Origin: Algoriphagus boritolerans DSM 17298 = JCM 18970
GTDB taxonomy: Bacteria; Bacteroidota; Bacteroidia; Cytophagales; Cyclobacteriaceae
NCBI RefSeq assembly: GCF_900108085.1
Contig: NZ_FNVR01000005.1
Coordinates: forward strand, 124,001-188,000
Length of the DNA: 64,000 nucleotides
Direction of reading: 5' to 3'
Shown: positions 26,824-35,044 of the stretch, piece after piece
Numbering within the stretch: the first letter of the stretch is position 1
Layout of the letters: each line of letters begins with the position of its first letter
The notes under the pieces: generated by a model
Databases searched by the model: none
Told to the model about the DNA's origin: nothing
The model's input: only the letters and a program-made list of their open reading frames with translations
Made by a program: the position numbers and the translations under genes

Positions 26824-28137
26824 ATGATGCGGTTTTACAATAGAGAACAGGAACTGTCAGAGCTACAGCGTATCAGAGAACGATCTCTTCAAAATGCGCA
26901 AATGACTGTTATGGTAGGCAGGAGAAGGATTGGTAAAACAAGTCTACTCAAAAAGGATAGCGAGGAAAACCTGTCTGTCTATCTTTTTGTGTCCCGAAAA
27001 AGTGAAATACTGCTATGTGAAGAATTTGTCGAGACAATTAAGGATACACTCCAAGTGAATTCATTCGGCCAAATCACAAAAATCAAAGACCTTTTTGCCT
27101 GGATCATGGAGCTTTCTGAATCAAGAAGCTTTACGCTGATCTTAGATGAATTTCAAGAATTCTTAAACATCAATCCTTCAATTTTTAGTGACATCCAGAA
27201 CATTTGGGATTCCAAAAAGGGAAAAAGCAAAATCAATTTAATCTTTTGCGGTTCGATTTATTCGATGATGAACCAAATCTTTGAAAACTCAAAAGAGCCG
27301 CTTTTTTCCAGAGCAACGTCCAAAATCAATGTGGGACCCTTCGATGTGGCCACACTTAAGGAGATTTTGACAGATAATTACCCTACCTTTTCCGGGGGAG
27401 ATTTACTCAATTTCTACACTTTTACGGGCGGCGTAGCAAAGTACGTCGAGAGCTTTGTTCAAAACCAAAGCTTTGCTTTAGACGATATCCTGAAGAGCAT
27501 TTTCCGTGAGAATTCATTTTTCCTAGAGGAAGGAAAAAATGTATTGATTGAGGAATTTGGAAAAGATTATGCAACTTATTTCTCTATTCTTTCCCTAATC
27601 GCTTCATCCAAAACCTCCAGACCAGAAATCGAATCAATCCTCGAAATGGGAGTTGGAGGATATTTGGATCGGCTTGAAAATGATTTCAGCATCATTAAAA
27701 AAATAAAACCGATTTTTGCTAAATCAGGAAGCCGACAAATCAAATATGAAATAGCTGACAACTTTTTAAGCTTCTGGTTTCGATTTATATACAAAAACCG
27801 AAGTGCGGTAGAAATCGGGAATTTTCAATACGTCGAAAAATTGGTGAGACGCGATTATTCCACTTTCTCCGGCAAAATGCTTGAGCGATATTTTATAGAA
27901 AAGCTGAAGCTAAGCATGCAATTTTCTGAAATAGGAACCTTTTGGGACAAGAAAAATCAAAATGAAATTGATATTGTGGCCATAAATGAAATCGAAAAAC
28001 GAGTAGTTTTTGCAGAAATTAAATTGAACAAAGCCAAAATCAATTTATTAGAACTTAAAGAGAAGTCTAATGCCCTCGATAGCTTTTTACTAGGCTACAC
28101 TAAAGAGTACCTTGCCCTTTCTCTCCAGGATATGTAA
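26824..28137 (+). CDS. AAA ATPase with DUF234 C-terminal nuclease-like domain
   Basis: 437 residues. The N-terminal ATPase shows the Walker A VGRRRIGKTSLL (about 32-43), Walker B LILDEFQEF, and a sensor-like NLIFCGSIYSMM. The C-terminal DUF234 part has FSEIGTFWDKKNQNEIDIVA followed by VVFAEIKLN, matching a PD-(D/E)XK nuclease-like core (D, ExK). Such 'archaeal-type ATPase/DUF234' proteins are widespread, often mobile, and of unknown function. It sits between repeat copies and between echoes of the response-regulator 3' end, so horizontal acquisition is likely. Two adjacent ATGs are possible starts. Confidence 0.87.
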   Translation: MMRFYNREQELSELQRIRERSLQNAQMTVMVGRRRIGKTSLLKKDSEENLSVYLFVSRKSEILLCEEFVETIKDTLQVNSFGQITKIKDLFAWIMELSESRSFTLILDEFQEFLNINPSIFSDIQNIWDSKKGKSKINLIFCGSIYSMMNQIFENSKEPLFSRATSKINVGPFDVATLKEILTDNYPTFSGGDLLNFYTFTGGVAKYVESFVQNQSFALDDILKSIFRENSFFLEEGKNVLIEEFGKDYATYFSILSLIASSKTSRPEIESILEMGVGGYLDRLENDFSIIKKIKPIFAKSGSRQIKYEIADNFLSFWFRFIYKNRSAVEIGNFQYVEKLVRRDYSTFSGKMLERYFIEKLKLSMQFSEIGTFWDKKNQNEIDIVAINEIEKRVVFAEIKLNKAKINLLELKEKSNALDSFLLGYTKEYLALSLQDM

Positions 28138-28195
28138 AAAAATGGGGATGTTAAACTTGACAGATTAAATGAAAATTTTTCCCTAGGTCGGAAAT

Positions 28196-28264
28196 AAACT
28201 CCAAGACGACCCGAATCTTCATATCCTGAATGTGCGGGGATATGGGTTAAAGTTGGTGTGTTGA
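28196..28264 (+). pseudogene. Remnant 1 of the response-regulator 3' end
   Basis: About 69 bp nearly match the last codons and stop of the response-regulator gene (encoding ...GYGLKLVC-stop). It has no start and is too short to function. A bipartite hairpin repeat begins 10 nt after it. Confidence 0.75.
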
Positions 28265-28273
28265 GAGTTTTAT

Positions 28274-28397
28274 CGGATTACAAATCCTACGGTAGGAAAT
28301 TCGAAATTGCAAATTTCGAATAGCGGGTATATTCTCGGATTGCGAATCATATGATAAGAGATTCGAGATTTCAAATCTGGAGGAGTGGAATAGCAGC
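28274..28397. repeat. Two tandem bipartite hairpin repeats
   Basis: Copies at about 28274-28326 and 28335-28397 share the pattern GGATTACAAATCC, a short linker with GATAGGA-like sequence, and arms such as ATTCGAAATT / AATTTCGAAT, ending in ATAGC. The second is degenerate. Confidence 0.6.
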
Positions 28398-28403
28398 GTT
28401 AGC

Positions 28404-28709
28404 TTAGCCAGTACTCTTACGTTTTATCTTCTCAAATTTTCTGGTAATTTCCTCGCCATAGATGGGTTGTACCATTTGATTTCCTTTGAGGAATGATTTG
28501 GCTACATAAAGGTCCAAAGAAAAGATTGCAACCCGTATTCGCGCTAACTCGGCTTCATCTTTAGCCACAAGCCTTACTTCGTAGCCCTTTTTATATTTTT
28601 GAGTTTTGGATTCCTCAATCCTTGAACTATCTTTTATTCTCACATAGCCATTCCGAAGAAATACTTTCTTTAAGATTTTGAGAGCCAACTTTTTTGACAA
28701 TTTGTCCAT
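28404..28709 (-). CDS. Hypothetical protein, 101 residues
   Basis: A highly basic small protein (MDKLSKKLALKILKKVFLRNG...) without signal peptide or membrane segment. The middle KGYEVRLVAKDEAELARIRVAIF looks like a compact alpha/beta fold, and the end is lysine-rich. No family recognised. It lies between remnant 1 and remnant 2 of the response-regulator 3' end, on the opposite strand, which makes it look like a small cargo gene. A stable protein fold is plausible from composition, but expression is not shown. Confidence 0.6.
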   Translation of the reverse strand: MDKLSKKLALKILKKVFLRNGYVRIKDSSRIEESKTQKYKKGYEVRLVAKDEAELARIRVAIFSLDLYVAKSFLKGNQMVQPIYGEEITRKFEKIKRKSTG

Positions 28710-28784
28710 AAATCTCAGCCTGTATTGGGTTTTTGCTTAGTTATCATCGATTTAAAACTAAAAATAGGTTTTTTATGGTTTTCC

Positions 28785-28918
28785 CTGAAGATTCAGACGC
28801 CTTTTTCCACACCCGCAGCATGGACGAATTCATCACCACCCTCCGCAAAAAACTCCAGGACGACCCAACCATTCAGATTCTGAATGTGCGGGGATATGGG
28901 TTCAAGTTGGTGTGTTGA
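28785..28918 (+). pseudogene. Remnant 2 of a response-regulator 3' end
   Basis: It encodes the last ~40 residues of an OmpR-type DNA-binding domain (SMDEFITTLRKKLQDDP, then NVRGYGFKLVC and stop). It differs from the native gene at many positions, and the homology continues for about 110 bp past the stop. It therefore derives from a divergent relative rather than a recent copy. There is no receiver domain. Confidence 0.8.
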
Positions 28919-29330
28919 GTTAAGGCGTCACTGCGAGGGATCATTTTGGTTTTGAATTCTTTTTTTAATCTATCGATCCCGAAGCAATCTTTTCGATTTT
29001 GCTATAATCTGATTTTTAAAATTTTCGGATTACAAATTCTGCGATAGGAGATTCGAGATTGCAAATCTCGAAGAGCCACCAAATTTAGAAAAGTAACGAT
29101 CCCGAAGGGATCAAACTTTTCAATAACCGCGGGTGCAACCCGTGGAAATTAATATGATGAACTCAATCCCGACCCCGAAGGGGGTCGAACTTTTAACCTA
29201 TTTAGTAATACTTTTACAAAAAGTGACATTTAAGTTAAGGTGGGTTTCAAGGGGTTTTCGGATTTTAATTCCAATGATCGAAGTCTCGAGATTACAAATC
29301 TCGAATAGCGGAAGCTGATAAACCAAACAA
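28919..29330. repeat. Repeat-rich intergenic region
   Basis: No gene. The first ~110 bp match the downstream region of the true response-regulator gene. Bipartite hairpin copies lie at 29026-29076 and 29259-29311. Between them are small palindromes of the type GATCCCGAAGGGATC and CGACCCCGAAGGGGGTCG, similar to debris beside the IS200-type remnant near 46.5 kb. Confidence 0.65.
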
Positions 29331-29361
29331 AAGACCTGAAGCCAAGGATGCTTCAGGTCTT
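29331..29361 (-). terminator. Terminator of the porin-like gene
   Basis: AAGACCTGAAGC and GCTTCAGGTCTT form a perfect 12-bp stem with a 7-nt loop. On the minus strand it is followed by TTTTGTTTGG. Confidence 0.85.
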
Positions 29362-29383
29362 CACATAAGTTTAACCCAGGCTT

Positions 29384-30109
29384 CTATTCCTTATCTTTCT
29401 TTTTCAGTCCAAAAGAATAGTAAACCCCAATCCTTGTAGATCGAATTCGCCTATCGAAAGAATAAGTACTACCATAAATAGTGTATCCGTCACTGATTGA
29501 TCTGCCAAGATTAGTGCTTTGAAAAAGACTAAATTCAAATCTTCCATATCCCAACCCCAATCCATATTGGTAATTCATGAAAAAGGATTTTGGGATAGTT
29601 TCCGCAGCATTTAAGGCGTCGACTACCTCCTGAGACCAGTCAGGGCCCTGCGGCACCTCTGTCAGTCTCGTTGACCTTGAGGAGCTCCAAACAGGCACCA
29701 ATCCTCCTCTGAGCTTCCATTTTATTCTTCCAGTCTCGAAAAGATCGTAAGTGACTTCAAGAGGAAATTCAAAATTCCGATGGGAGACAGTTCGGCCTTT
29801 TATGGAATAAGGCATTGCTGGAAAATCAGGAAATGGAACTTTTACCTGAAGACTTGTGAAGCTTTGATAATATTGAATCCCAATAGAAGCTGTAAACCGA
29901 TCAGATAAATATTGTTCATAGCCCAGATATGGAGACAATCGGGAATCCTTATTCTTTTGATTTCCCTCATAGATGGAAAGACCTCCTACCGAAACTTCAG
30001 AAATATTATACGCCACCTCACCGACCAAACCTATTCCTACTCTAAATTTTTGAGAATAACTGAGACTAGGAAGAACAAATAGAATGAATAAAATTAACTT
30101 CTTAATCAT
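29384..30109 (-). CDS. Porin-family outer-membrane beta-barrel protein
   Basis: 241 residues with a signal peptide (MIKKLILFILFVLPSLSYS) and alternating hydrophobic strands typical of a small 8-10 strand barrel (FRVGIGLVGEVAYN, LSPYLGYEQYLSDRFTASIGIQYY, RSTRIGVYYSFGLKKK). Its start codon overlaps the end of the disrupted lipoprotein frame (ATGATTAA), so the two were translationally coupled. Function unknown. Confidence 0.75.
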   Translation of the reverse strand: MIKKLILFILFVLPSLSYSQKFRVGIGLVGEVAYNISEVSVGGLSIYEGNQKNKDSRLSPYLGYEQYLSDRFTASIGIQYYQSFTSLQVKVPFPDFPAMPYSIKGRTVSHRNFEFPLEVTYDLFETGRIKWKLRGGLVPVWSSSRSTRLTEVPQGPDWSQEVVDALNAAETIPKSFFMNYQYGLGLGYGRFEFSLFQSTNLGRSISDGYTIYGSTYSFDRRIRSTRIGVYYSFGLKKKDKE

Positions 30110-31382
30110 CTAATCTTAATCCAAAAAGTACTGTAGAAGTTGAATGAATTTTGAAATTAGAAAAGCTTGCTAAATCACAATAATTTACAATTGCATCTCC
30201 AAGATTATCATCATTATCACTGATTGTCAATGATATTTCTGAAGTTAAAGTTCCTCCTGCAGGATTTGGTATTGTTGTTCCTGTTTTAAAAGTAAAGGGA
30301 TTACCTCCATCACGTTCAAACCATTGAAACTTGATTACTTCTGCAAATAATGGCCTCTCCCAATGAAATAAATCGATATCGACAAAATGCCATTCAGGAA
30401 CACAACTAAATAATCCACAATCCTTCCACTGACTCCTATCTACCTCTGTAACATTTTTTCTAAGTTACTGTAAATGTGCTTGTCCGGACCCAGTGAGAAC
30501 GAAAAAATATAATTCAGGTGTACCATCTATCCATGGCTCGGCATAATCAAAGGCATCCATACTTTCAAACTTAATCTGATTTACATGATCCGATTTAGTG
30601 TTTGAATCGCGATCACATCCTATAGTACCTCCACCAGATCCGCCACCTGGAATACCACCAATTCCACCTCCCCCGCAAAATGAATCGGTATAAAAGTAGT
30701 AATCATTTGTGCCGTCGCTGAAATAGGGTGTTGCCTCTTGCAGACATGGCTCCTCCACAGCTATCCTTGCATTTGAATTTTTGGGAACCTTAACTAATCG
30801 CTCATTTTGACTAATTACCAATACAGGTTATTCAGGTACTACGCGAATATCCCATTCAGATACTTCTCCGGCAGAATTAATTACCGGTACAATCGGGTTG
30901 GTTTTCAAATCTTGATTTGGTGAAATGTAAAGAACCGGAGTATTGGGATCAACATCTTCCATGGCAAGGAGTTGATCATCATTTCCTCTCAGTGCGACCT
31001 GCATCAGCGGATCAAATTCCCAGCTGGATTCAGTGGATCTAAAATAAGACTGGTCTCCAAAAATTGCTTCTGAAAATGTAAGCGATTTGGAATTTGGACC
31101 TCCAAGCGATTGATTCTTTTCAGTGTAGTACAGAAAATTGAAATCCCCGTCAAATTGCTCTTGAGTCTTGTCGAAGATAAATTCACGAATATTTTCGTTC
31201 TTTAGACCGTTGGCTAAAGCGGCTGCAAATGTTAATCCAGGCTCTTTGGGATCCAAACCGGATTTTTTAGCCTGAGCTTCCAAAGCCATTAGATTTTCTG
31301 GAGCTGATTCAAAATCACTGCATGAAAAAAGCAGCACTCCGGACAATAGAACAGGGAAAATTCTTTTCCCTCTTGTTACCAA
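30102..31382 (-). pseudogene. Lipoprotein gene disrupted by two in-frame TAA codons
   Basis: One continuous frame of 426 codons is interrupted by TAA at 30828-30830 and 30465-30467 without any frame change. The first part is a lipoprotein (FPVLLSGVLLFSCSDF, then 165 residues), the middle part is glycine-rich (FCGGGGIGGIPGGGSGGG), and the last 120 codons read NVTEVDRSQWKDCG...VLFGLRLDD. The final TAA overlaps the ATG of the porin-like gene by 8 nt. The usable start is TTG at 31382, or an ATG at 31423 if a poly-C tract gains one base. Family not recognised. Confidence 0.75.
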
Positions 31383-31401
31383 ATTCCATTCGATCTTGAA
31401 T

Positions 31402-31410
31402 GGGGGGGGG
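31402..31410 (-). repeat. Homopolymer tract of nine C (minus strand)
   Basis: Nine consecutive G on the plus strand lie 20 nt upstream of the TTG start of the disrupted lipoprotein gene and 11 nt downstream of an ATG at 31423. With ten C the ATG would be in frame with the lipoprotein; with nine it reaches a stop after 15 codons. Confidence 0.7.
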
Positions 31411-31423
31411 TAGATACTCTCAT

Positions 31424-31783
31424 AAAGTTTAAAGTAAGTTGTTTTAAAGAATGGATGGAATTAAATAATTAACCTGATACCGAACAAGTTTTTATTAAAA
31501 AAATTATAAAAAAATTATTTGTTCGATTTCAATCCTGAAAATTCTACTAATGATGTTATTTTTTTACAAAGCCGTTCGTGTCCTAAAACATGTTGTTTGA
31601 ATCAAAAAAATAAAAACTCCTGATAAAAATCTTCTAAATGAAACCATTTTTCGAAGTTTTGAATCTTTTTTCCAAAGTGAGTGTCCAATCTCTTCACTGA
31701 TCACCAAATACAATTATTTCTATAGTTGAATACATTTACTTGACCACAGAGAATTACAAATTCTGCGATAGGAAATTCGTGAA
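31424..31783. other. AT-rich gene-free stretch
   Basis: Very AT-rich sequence upstream of the broken lipoprotein gene, with no coding frame recognised. A partial bipartite hairpin repeat (GAATTACAAATTCTGCGATA) occurs at 31751-31770. Confidence 0.5.
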
Positions 31784-31814
31784 ACTTTTCCAAAGTTTGG
31801 AACTTTGGAAAAGT
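31784..31814 (-). terminator. Palindrome CTTTTCCAAAG-type, likely terminator
   Basis: Arms ACTTTTCCAAAGTT and AACTTTGGAAAAGT (14 bp) with a 3-nt loop lie just after the hydrolase gene. The same hairpin recurs at 35003-35032, so it is also a dispersed repeat. Confidence 0.65.
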
Positions 31815-31826
31815 CATTTTACAACC

Positions 31827-33089
31827 TCACTTTAGCTCCTTCGCACTAGCCAAATTCTTTTTGAATAGCCCCAAATCCCGGTGTTTACTCATTTCGCCCA
31901 GTTCGACTGCCTTTTCAAAATAGGGAACCGCCTCTTTGACTTTTCCCAAAGCAACCAATCCATCTCCCATGCTGTCATAGACGTTGGCAGAATCGGGAAA
32001 GCGATTCACATTGTACTGAAATAAAACTAAAGCATATTTTGGTTGATCCCGTCGAAGTTGATCATAACCTAATCCGTTTATAAGGGACTCTGGGATTTTT
32101 TTTTCTGGAAAGTAAGCTAACAAGCCATCCAAATATTCCCGAAATTCTTCCGGTGAATATCGCTTCGCTGCTTGACCTATTTTATTGGAAGGGTTATTGA
32201 AATATCTCAAAGAAATGATGGACGCCAGCTTTTCTGGCTCTTGAAGAGTGAAAAACTGTGCAGATTGAGAAACCAGCACCATTTCAGAATTACTATTTCC
32301 CATAGTCTGCTGCGTAAATTCACCTATTCTATCAGCTTGCAAAATCAGATTTAAGTCTTTGAACTCTTCAGCCAGAGGGCTTGATGGATTGAACATGATT
32401 TCCGACTTCATTCCTCCAGCAATAATCACCGAAGGTATTCTAGGATAATCATATAAAGTAGTGTTTGAAATTTCACCTGTCTCCAAATCCAGGATGACTT
32501 TGGCCTCAGACCGAATACTCTGGGGAGTATACCTGAGTTGATCTTCCTTGATTTTGAAATAGGCAGCAGCGATCCTTTCCCCTTGTAATCCTGCTTTGTC
32601 CAACAGCGAAACCATCTTTTGCTTTTGCATGGATCGATTGATAGGATCTATATAAATCATCGCTTCAATGTCCTGAGGATAAGTCGAAGCAAAGTGCTTA
32701 ATCAAAATCCCTCCCCATTCTTGTCCCACCAAAATATAGGGCGGGGTCAATTCCAATTTATCAAGTAAAGCTTTGAGTTGCTTGGTCCTGTTTGCAGGCG
32801 TGGGAATTTCATCGAAGGCTTCCGATTGACCATTTCCTGCCCGATCATAGGCGAAAATCGGTGTGTTCTCCGGAAGCTCACTGATGACTCGATCCCAAGG
32901 CTCCAAGTTTGCACCAAGACCACTCTCTATGATAATCAAAGGCTGTCCAAGCTTCCGGTTTTTAATTCCGGTTAACAGGTAATGTTGGGATTTTCCATCA
33001 ATTTGGATGGTCTTGGACTGCTTTTGGGCTAATGCTAAACCTGATCCTGTAAAAAGAAGTGCGAAGAATAATATGAAGATCTTTTGCAT
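31827..33089 (-). CDS. Exported alpha/beta-hydrolase-like protein with C-terminal TPR
   Basis: 420 residues with a signal peptide (ending SGLALAQ). Residues about 25-300 follow an alpha/beta-hydrolase fold: PLIIIESGLGANLEPWDRV, IFAYDRAGNGQS, and the nucleophile elbow LVGQEWGG near residue 121. The canonical Ser (GHSxGG) is replaced by Glu; haloalkane dehalogenases and epoxide hydrolases carry Asp here (QDWGG). Residues about 340-420 form TPR-like helices (YGLGYD..., AVPYFEKAVELGE). The enzyme may be inactive or of altered chemistry. Monocistronic. Confidence 0.8.
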   Translation of the reverse strand: MQKIFILFFALLFTGSGLALAQKQSKTIQIDGKSQHYLLTGIKNRKLGQPLIIIESGLGANLEPWDRVISELPENTPIFAYDRAGNGQSEAFDEIPTPANRTKQLKALLDKLELTPPYILVGQEWGGILIKHFASTYPQDIEAMIYIDPINRSMQKQKMVSLLDKAGLQGERIAAAYFKIKEDQLRYTPQSIRSEAKVILDLETGEISNTTLYDYPRIPSVIIAGGMKSEIMFNPSSPLAEEFKDLNLILQADRIGEFTQQTMGNSNSEMVLVSQSAQFFTLQEPEKLASIISLRYFNNPSNKIGQAAKRYSPEEFREYLDGLLAYFPEKKIPESLINGLGYDQLRRDQPKYALVLFQYNVNRFPDSANVYDSMGDGLVALGKVKEAVPYFEKAVELGEMSKHRDLGLFKKNLASAKELK

Positions 33090-33177
33090 AACTACCTTAT
33101 TTAAGGACTATCAAGTTAACAAATGAACCGATGCCTGACACGGGAAATTGCAAATTATTAGCCTTCGAACTGAATGG

Positions 33178-33217
33178 TTTGAGCCTGTACTCCATACATT
33201 TTGAAAACAGGCTCAAA
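33178..33217 (-). terminator. Possible terminator of the beta-helix gene
   Basis: TTTGAGCCTGT and ACAGGCTCAAA pair perfectly over 11 bp with an 18-nt loop, 33 nt past the stop. The loop is long and no clear T run follows. Confidence 0.45.
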
Positions 33218-33249
33218 AGTGTGAGTCTCCTGCAATTCATAATTTGAAT

Positions 33250-34329
33250 TTACTTCTTTTGGTAAAAAAGCCCTGCTCCTAATTCGCTCCCCAAAGTGCC
33301 CGGTGCTAGGTGCAGATAATACTTGCTAGTCGGGTCTTTCACGATTTCGAGTCCTCCTTCTTTTTGGATAGTGACATTTTCACCCAGTTTGAGTTTTGAA
33401 GGATCTGCCGGATCTCCCAAGCCTGCCGGCCCTCCTCCTTTGTTGACCAATTGGTTGTAGCCAACTACAAGGGAGTTGGAAAGATTAAAGCTGTTTTTTT
33501 CATCTTTATTCAAGATCCAAAATGCCTCGGCATTGGTCACCACATTATTGTAATACTTAAAATCCTCAGCCAATGACCATGTCCAAACCGCGGCTCCATA
33601 AATATTGACTATCAAATTATGATGTATCTCAGATCGCTCAGAGGGTCGGTCTGAAAACCAAAAAACGACTGCATCTTTCACTCCATAGAATACACAGTGA
33701 TCAACCACCACACCCTGTCCACTCGCCAACACAGGCAGATGGTTTGGAGCAGCATGAATATCTCCTAAAAATAAACATTGGGTTACGCGAAGATCATCCA
33801 AGTCTTCACCCTCTCTGATGATCGGGTAATTCCGGATTACCATCCCATCCCGAGGCCGCTCATGAACTGGTGAACCCAAAACCCGTAGTCCCTGAATGGT
33901 CACATGGTTAGTTTCGACCTGAATCCCATTTGAGGCTCCACCCAAATTATCATCTGGTTGATTTTCAAATGACATAGTTGAAATCAATACTGGCATCCTG
34001 CCATGGTGCCAATCAGGATCATCCGGAAGCACCTCCGCACGAATAGTCAGTCTATTCTCACGAGTAAACTTCCATTTTGTGGGCTCAAACCGAACCGTAG
34101 TGTCAAGGGCATATATTCCTTCGGAAAGGAAAACTGTCACAGAACCTTCTCCTTGAGTTGTATTTATCCGTTCTGCTGCTTCAAAGAGTGAGCGGAGTGG
34201 ATCTTCTTTTTGACCTGAGTTTCCATCACTTCCTAAGTTAGGATTAATGTATAGCACACCTTTTTCCAGTTGTGCATATCCCTGGAAGGAAAACAGTAGC
34301 AGGAGAACCATCGTAAGTAGCTTCTTCAT
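33250..34329 (-). CDS. Right-handed parallel beta-helix protein
   Basis: 359 residues with a signal peptide (LLLLFSFQGYAQ). The opening YINPNLGSDGNSGQKEDPLRSLFEAAERIN is the DUF1565-type start of pectate-lyase-like beta-helix proteins. Successive coils with N/V/I ladders (VTIQGLRVLGSP, VDHCVFYGVKDAVVFW, EIHHNLIVNIYGAAVW, YYNNVVTNAEAFWIL) follow. Such proteins bind or cleave polysaccharides. No catalytic site is certain. It lies beside a Crp-type regulator gene. Confidence 0.8.
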   Translation of the reverse strand: MKKLLTMVLLLLFSFQGYAQLEKGVLYINPNLGSDGNSGQKEDPLRSLFEAAERINTTQGEGSVTVFLSEGIYALDTTVRFEPTKWKFTRENRLTIRAEVLPDDPDWHHGRMPVLISTMSFENQPDDNLGGASNGIQVETNHVTIQGLRVLGSPVHERPRDGMVIRNYPIIREGEDLDDLRVTQCLFLGDIHAAPNHLPVLASGQGVVVDHCVFYGVKDAVVFWFSDRPSERSEIHHNLIVNIYGAAVWTWSLAEDFKYYNNVVTNAEAFWILNKDEKNSFNLSNSLVVGYNQLVNKGGGPAGLGDPADPSKLKLGENVTIQKEGGLEIVKDPTSKYYLHLAPGTLGSELGAGLFYQKK

Positions 34330-34399
34330 TTGTGTCTTTTTTGATTAACACAAAGGTCAGCTGATGAATCGGCATCTACCCTTAACCTAGCTTAAGAAA

Positions 34400-34984
34400 T
34401 CAGCGGTTGGATTGGATATTTTTCCGGACTTTACTCAAAAACTCGGGCGTAATTCCCAAATAGGAAGCAATTTGGGTATTTGGCAAGCGATTGCTAAGGT
34501 GAGGATATTGTTCCAAAAAACCCAAATAACGTTGTTCGGCTGTAGAACTGAAGTTTTGAAGCACCCGATTTTGAAGTTCGATGTACTTGAGTTCAATCAG
34601 CACTTTGAAAATCAGATTTAACTTGGGTATGGTATTGTATAAAAAATACAAATCCTGCTGCTTGATCTGAAGTACTAATCCGGCTTCGAGTGCCTCAATA
34701 TTCAGCTGACTTTGATTTTGGGAATGAAAACTACCGATATCTGCAATCCATTCATTCTCAGCAGTGAACTGAATGTTATGCTCAAATCCCTTGTCATCTA
34801 CGCCAAACATCCGAAAGCAACCTTGAGCAACAAAAGTATAATGTTTGCACACCTCCCCTGCTATAAGAATTTTCTCTTTTCGCTTGATTGGACGGGAAAC
34901 CAACCTTTCTTCCAAGAGAGCTTTCTCAGTCCCTTTTAGCGGGATAAAGCTTTCAAGATGCTGGATTATAGCTTGATTGGACAT
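34400..34984 (-). CDS. Crp/Fnr-family transcriptional regulator
   Basis: 194 residues: an N-terminal cyclic-nucleotide-binding-like beta-roll (CKHYTFVAQGCFRMFGVDDKG, WIADIGSFHSQ) and a C-terminal helix-turn-helix (NTQIASYLGITPEFLSKVRKNI). No iron-sulfur cysteine cluster of Fnr is present. This short subtype is common in Bacteroidota, where ligand and targets are mostly unknown. The beta-helix gene lies directly downstream on the same strand and is a possible target. Confidence 0.88.
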   Translation of the reverse strand: MSNQAIIQHLESFIPLKGTEKALLEERLVSRPIKRKEKILIAGEVCKHYTFVAQGCFRMFGVDDKGFEHNIQFTAENEWIADIGSFHSQNQSQLNIEALEAGLVLQIKQQDLYFLYNTIPKLNLIFKVLIELKYIELQNRVLQNFSSTAEQRYLGFLEQYPHLSNRLPNTQIASYLGITPEFLSKVRKNIQSNR

Positions 34985-35002
34985 GAATGAAATTAAAGAA
35001 AA

Positions 35003-35032
35003 ACTTTTCCAAAGTTTGAAACTTTGGAAAAG
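35003..35032 (-). terminator. Palindrome CTTTTCCAAAG-type, second copy
   Basis: CTTTTCCAAAGTTT and AAACTTTGGAAAAG form a near-perfect stem just past the isomerase gene. It repeats the hairpin at 31784-31814. Confidence 0.6.
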
Positions 35033-35044
35033 CTACACTTCAAA

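Noticed and set aside
28733-28918. 61-residue gene of its own
   Set aside because: The start lies in AT-rich DNA and the rest is the tail of a response-regulator DNA-binding domain. A remnant is more likely.
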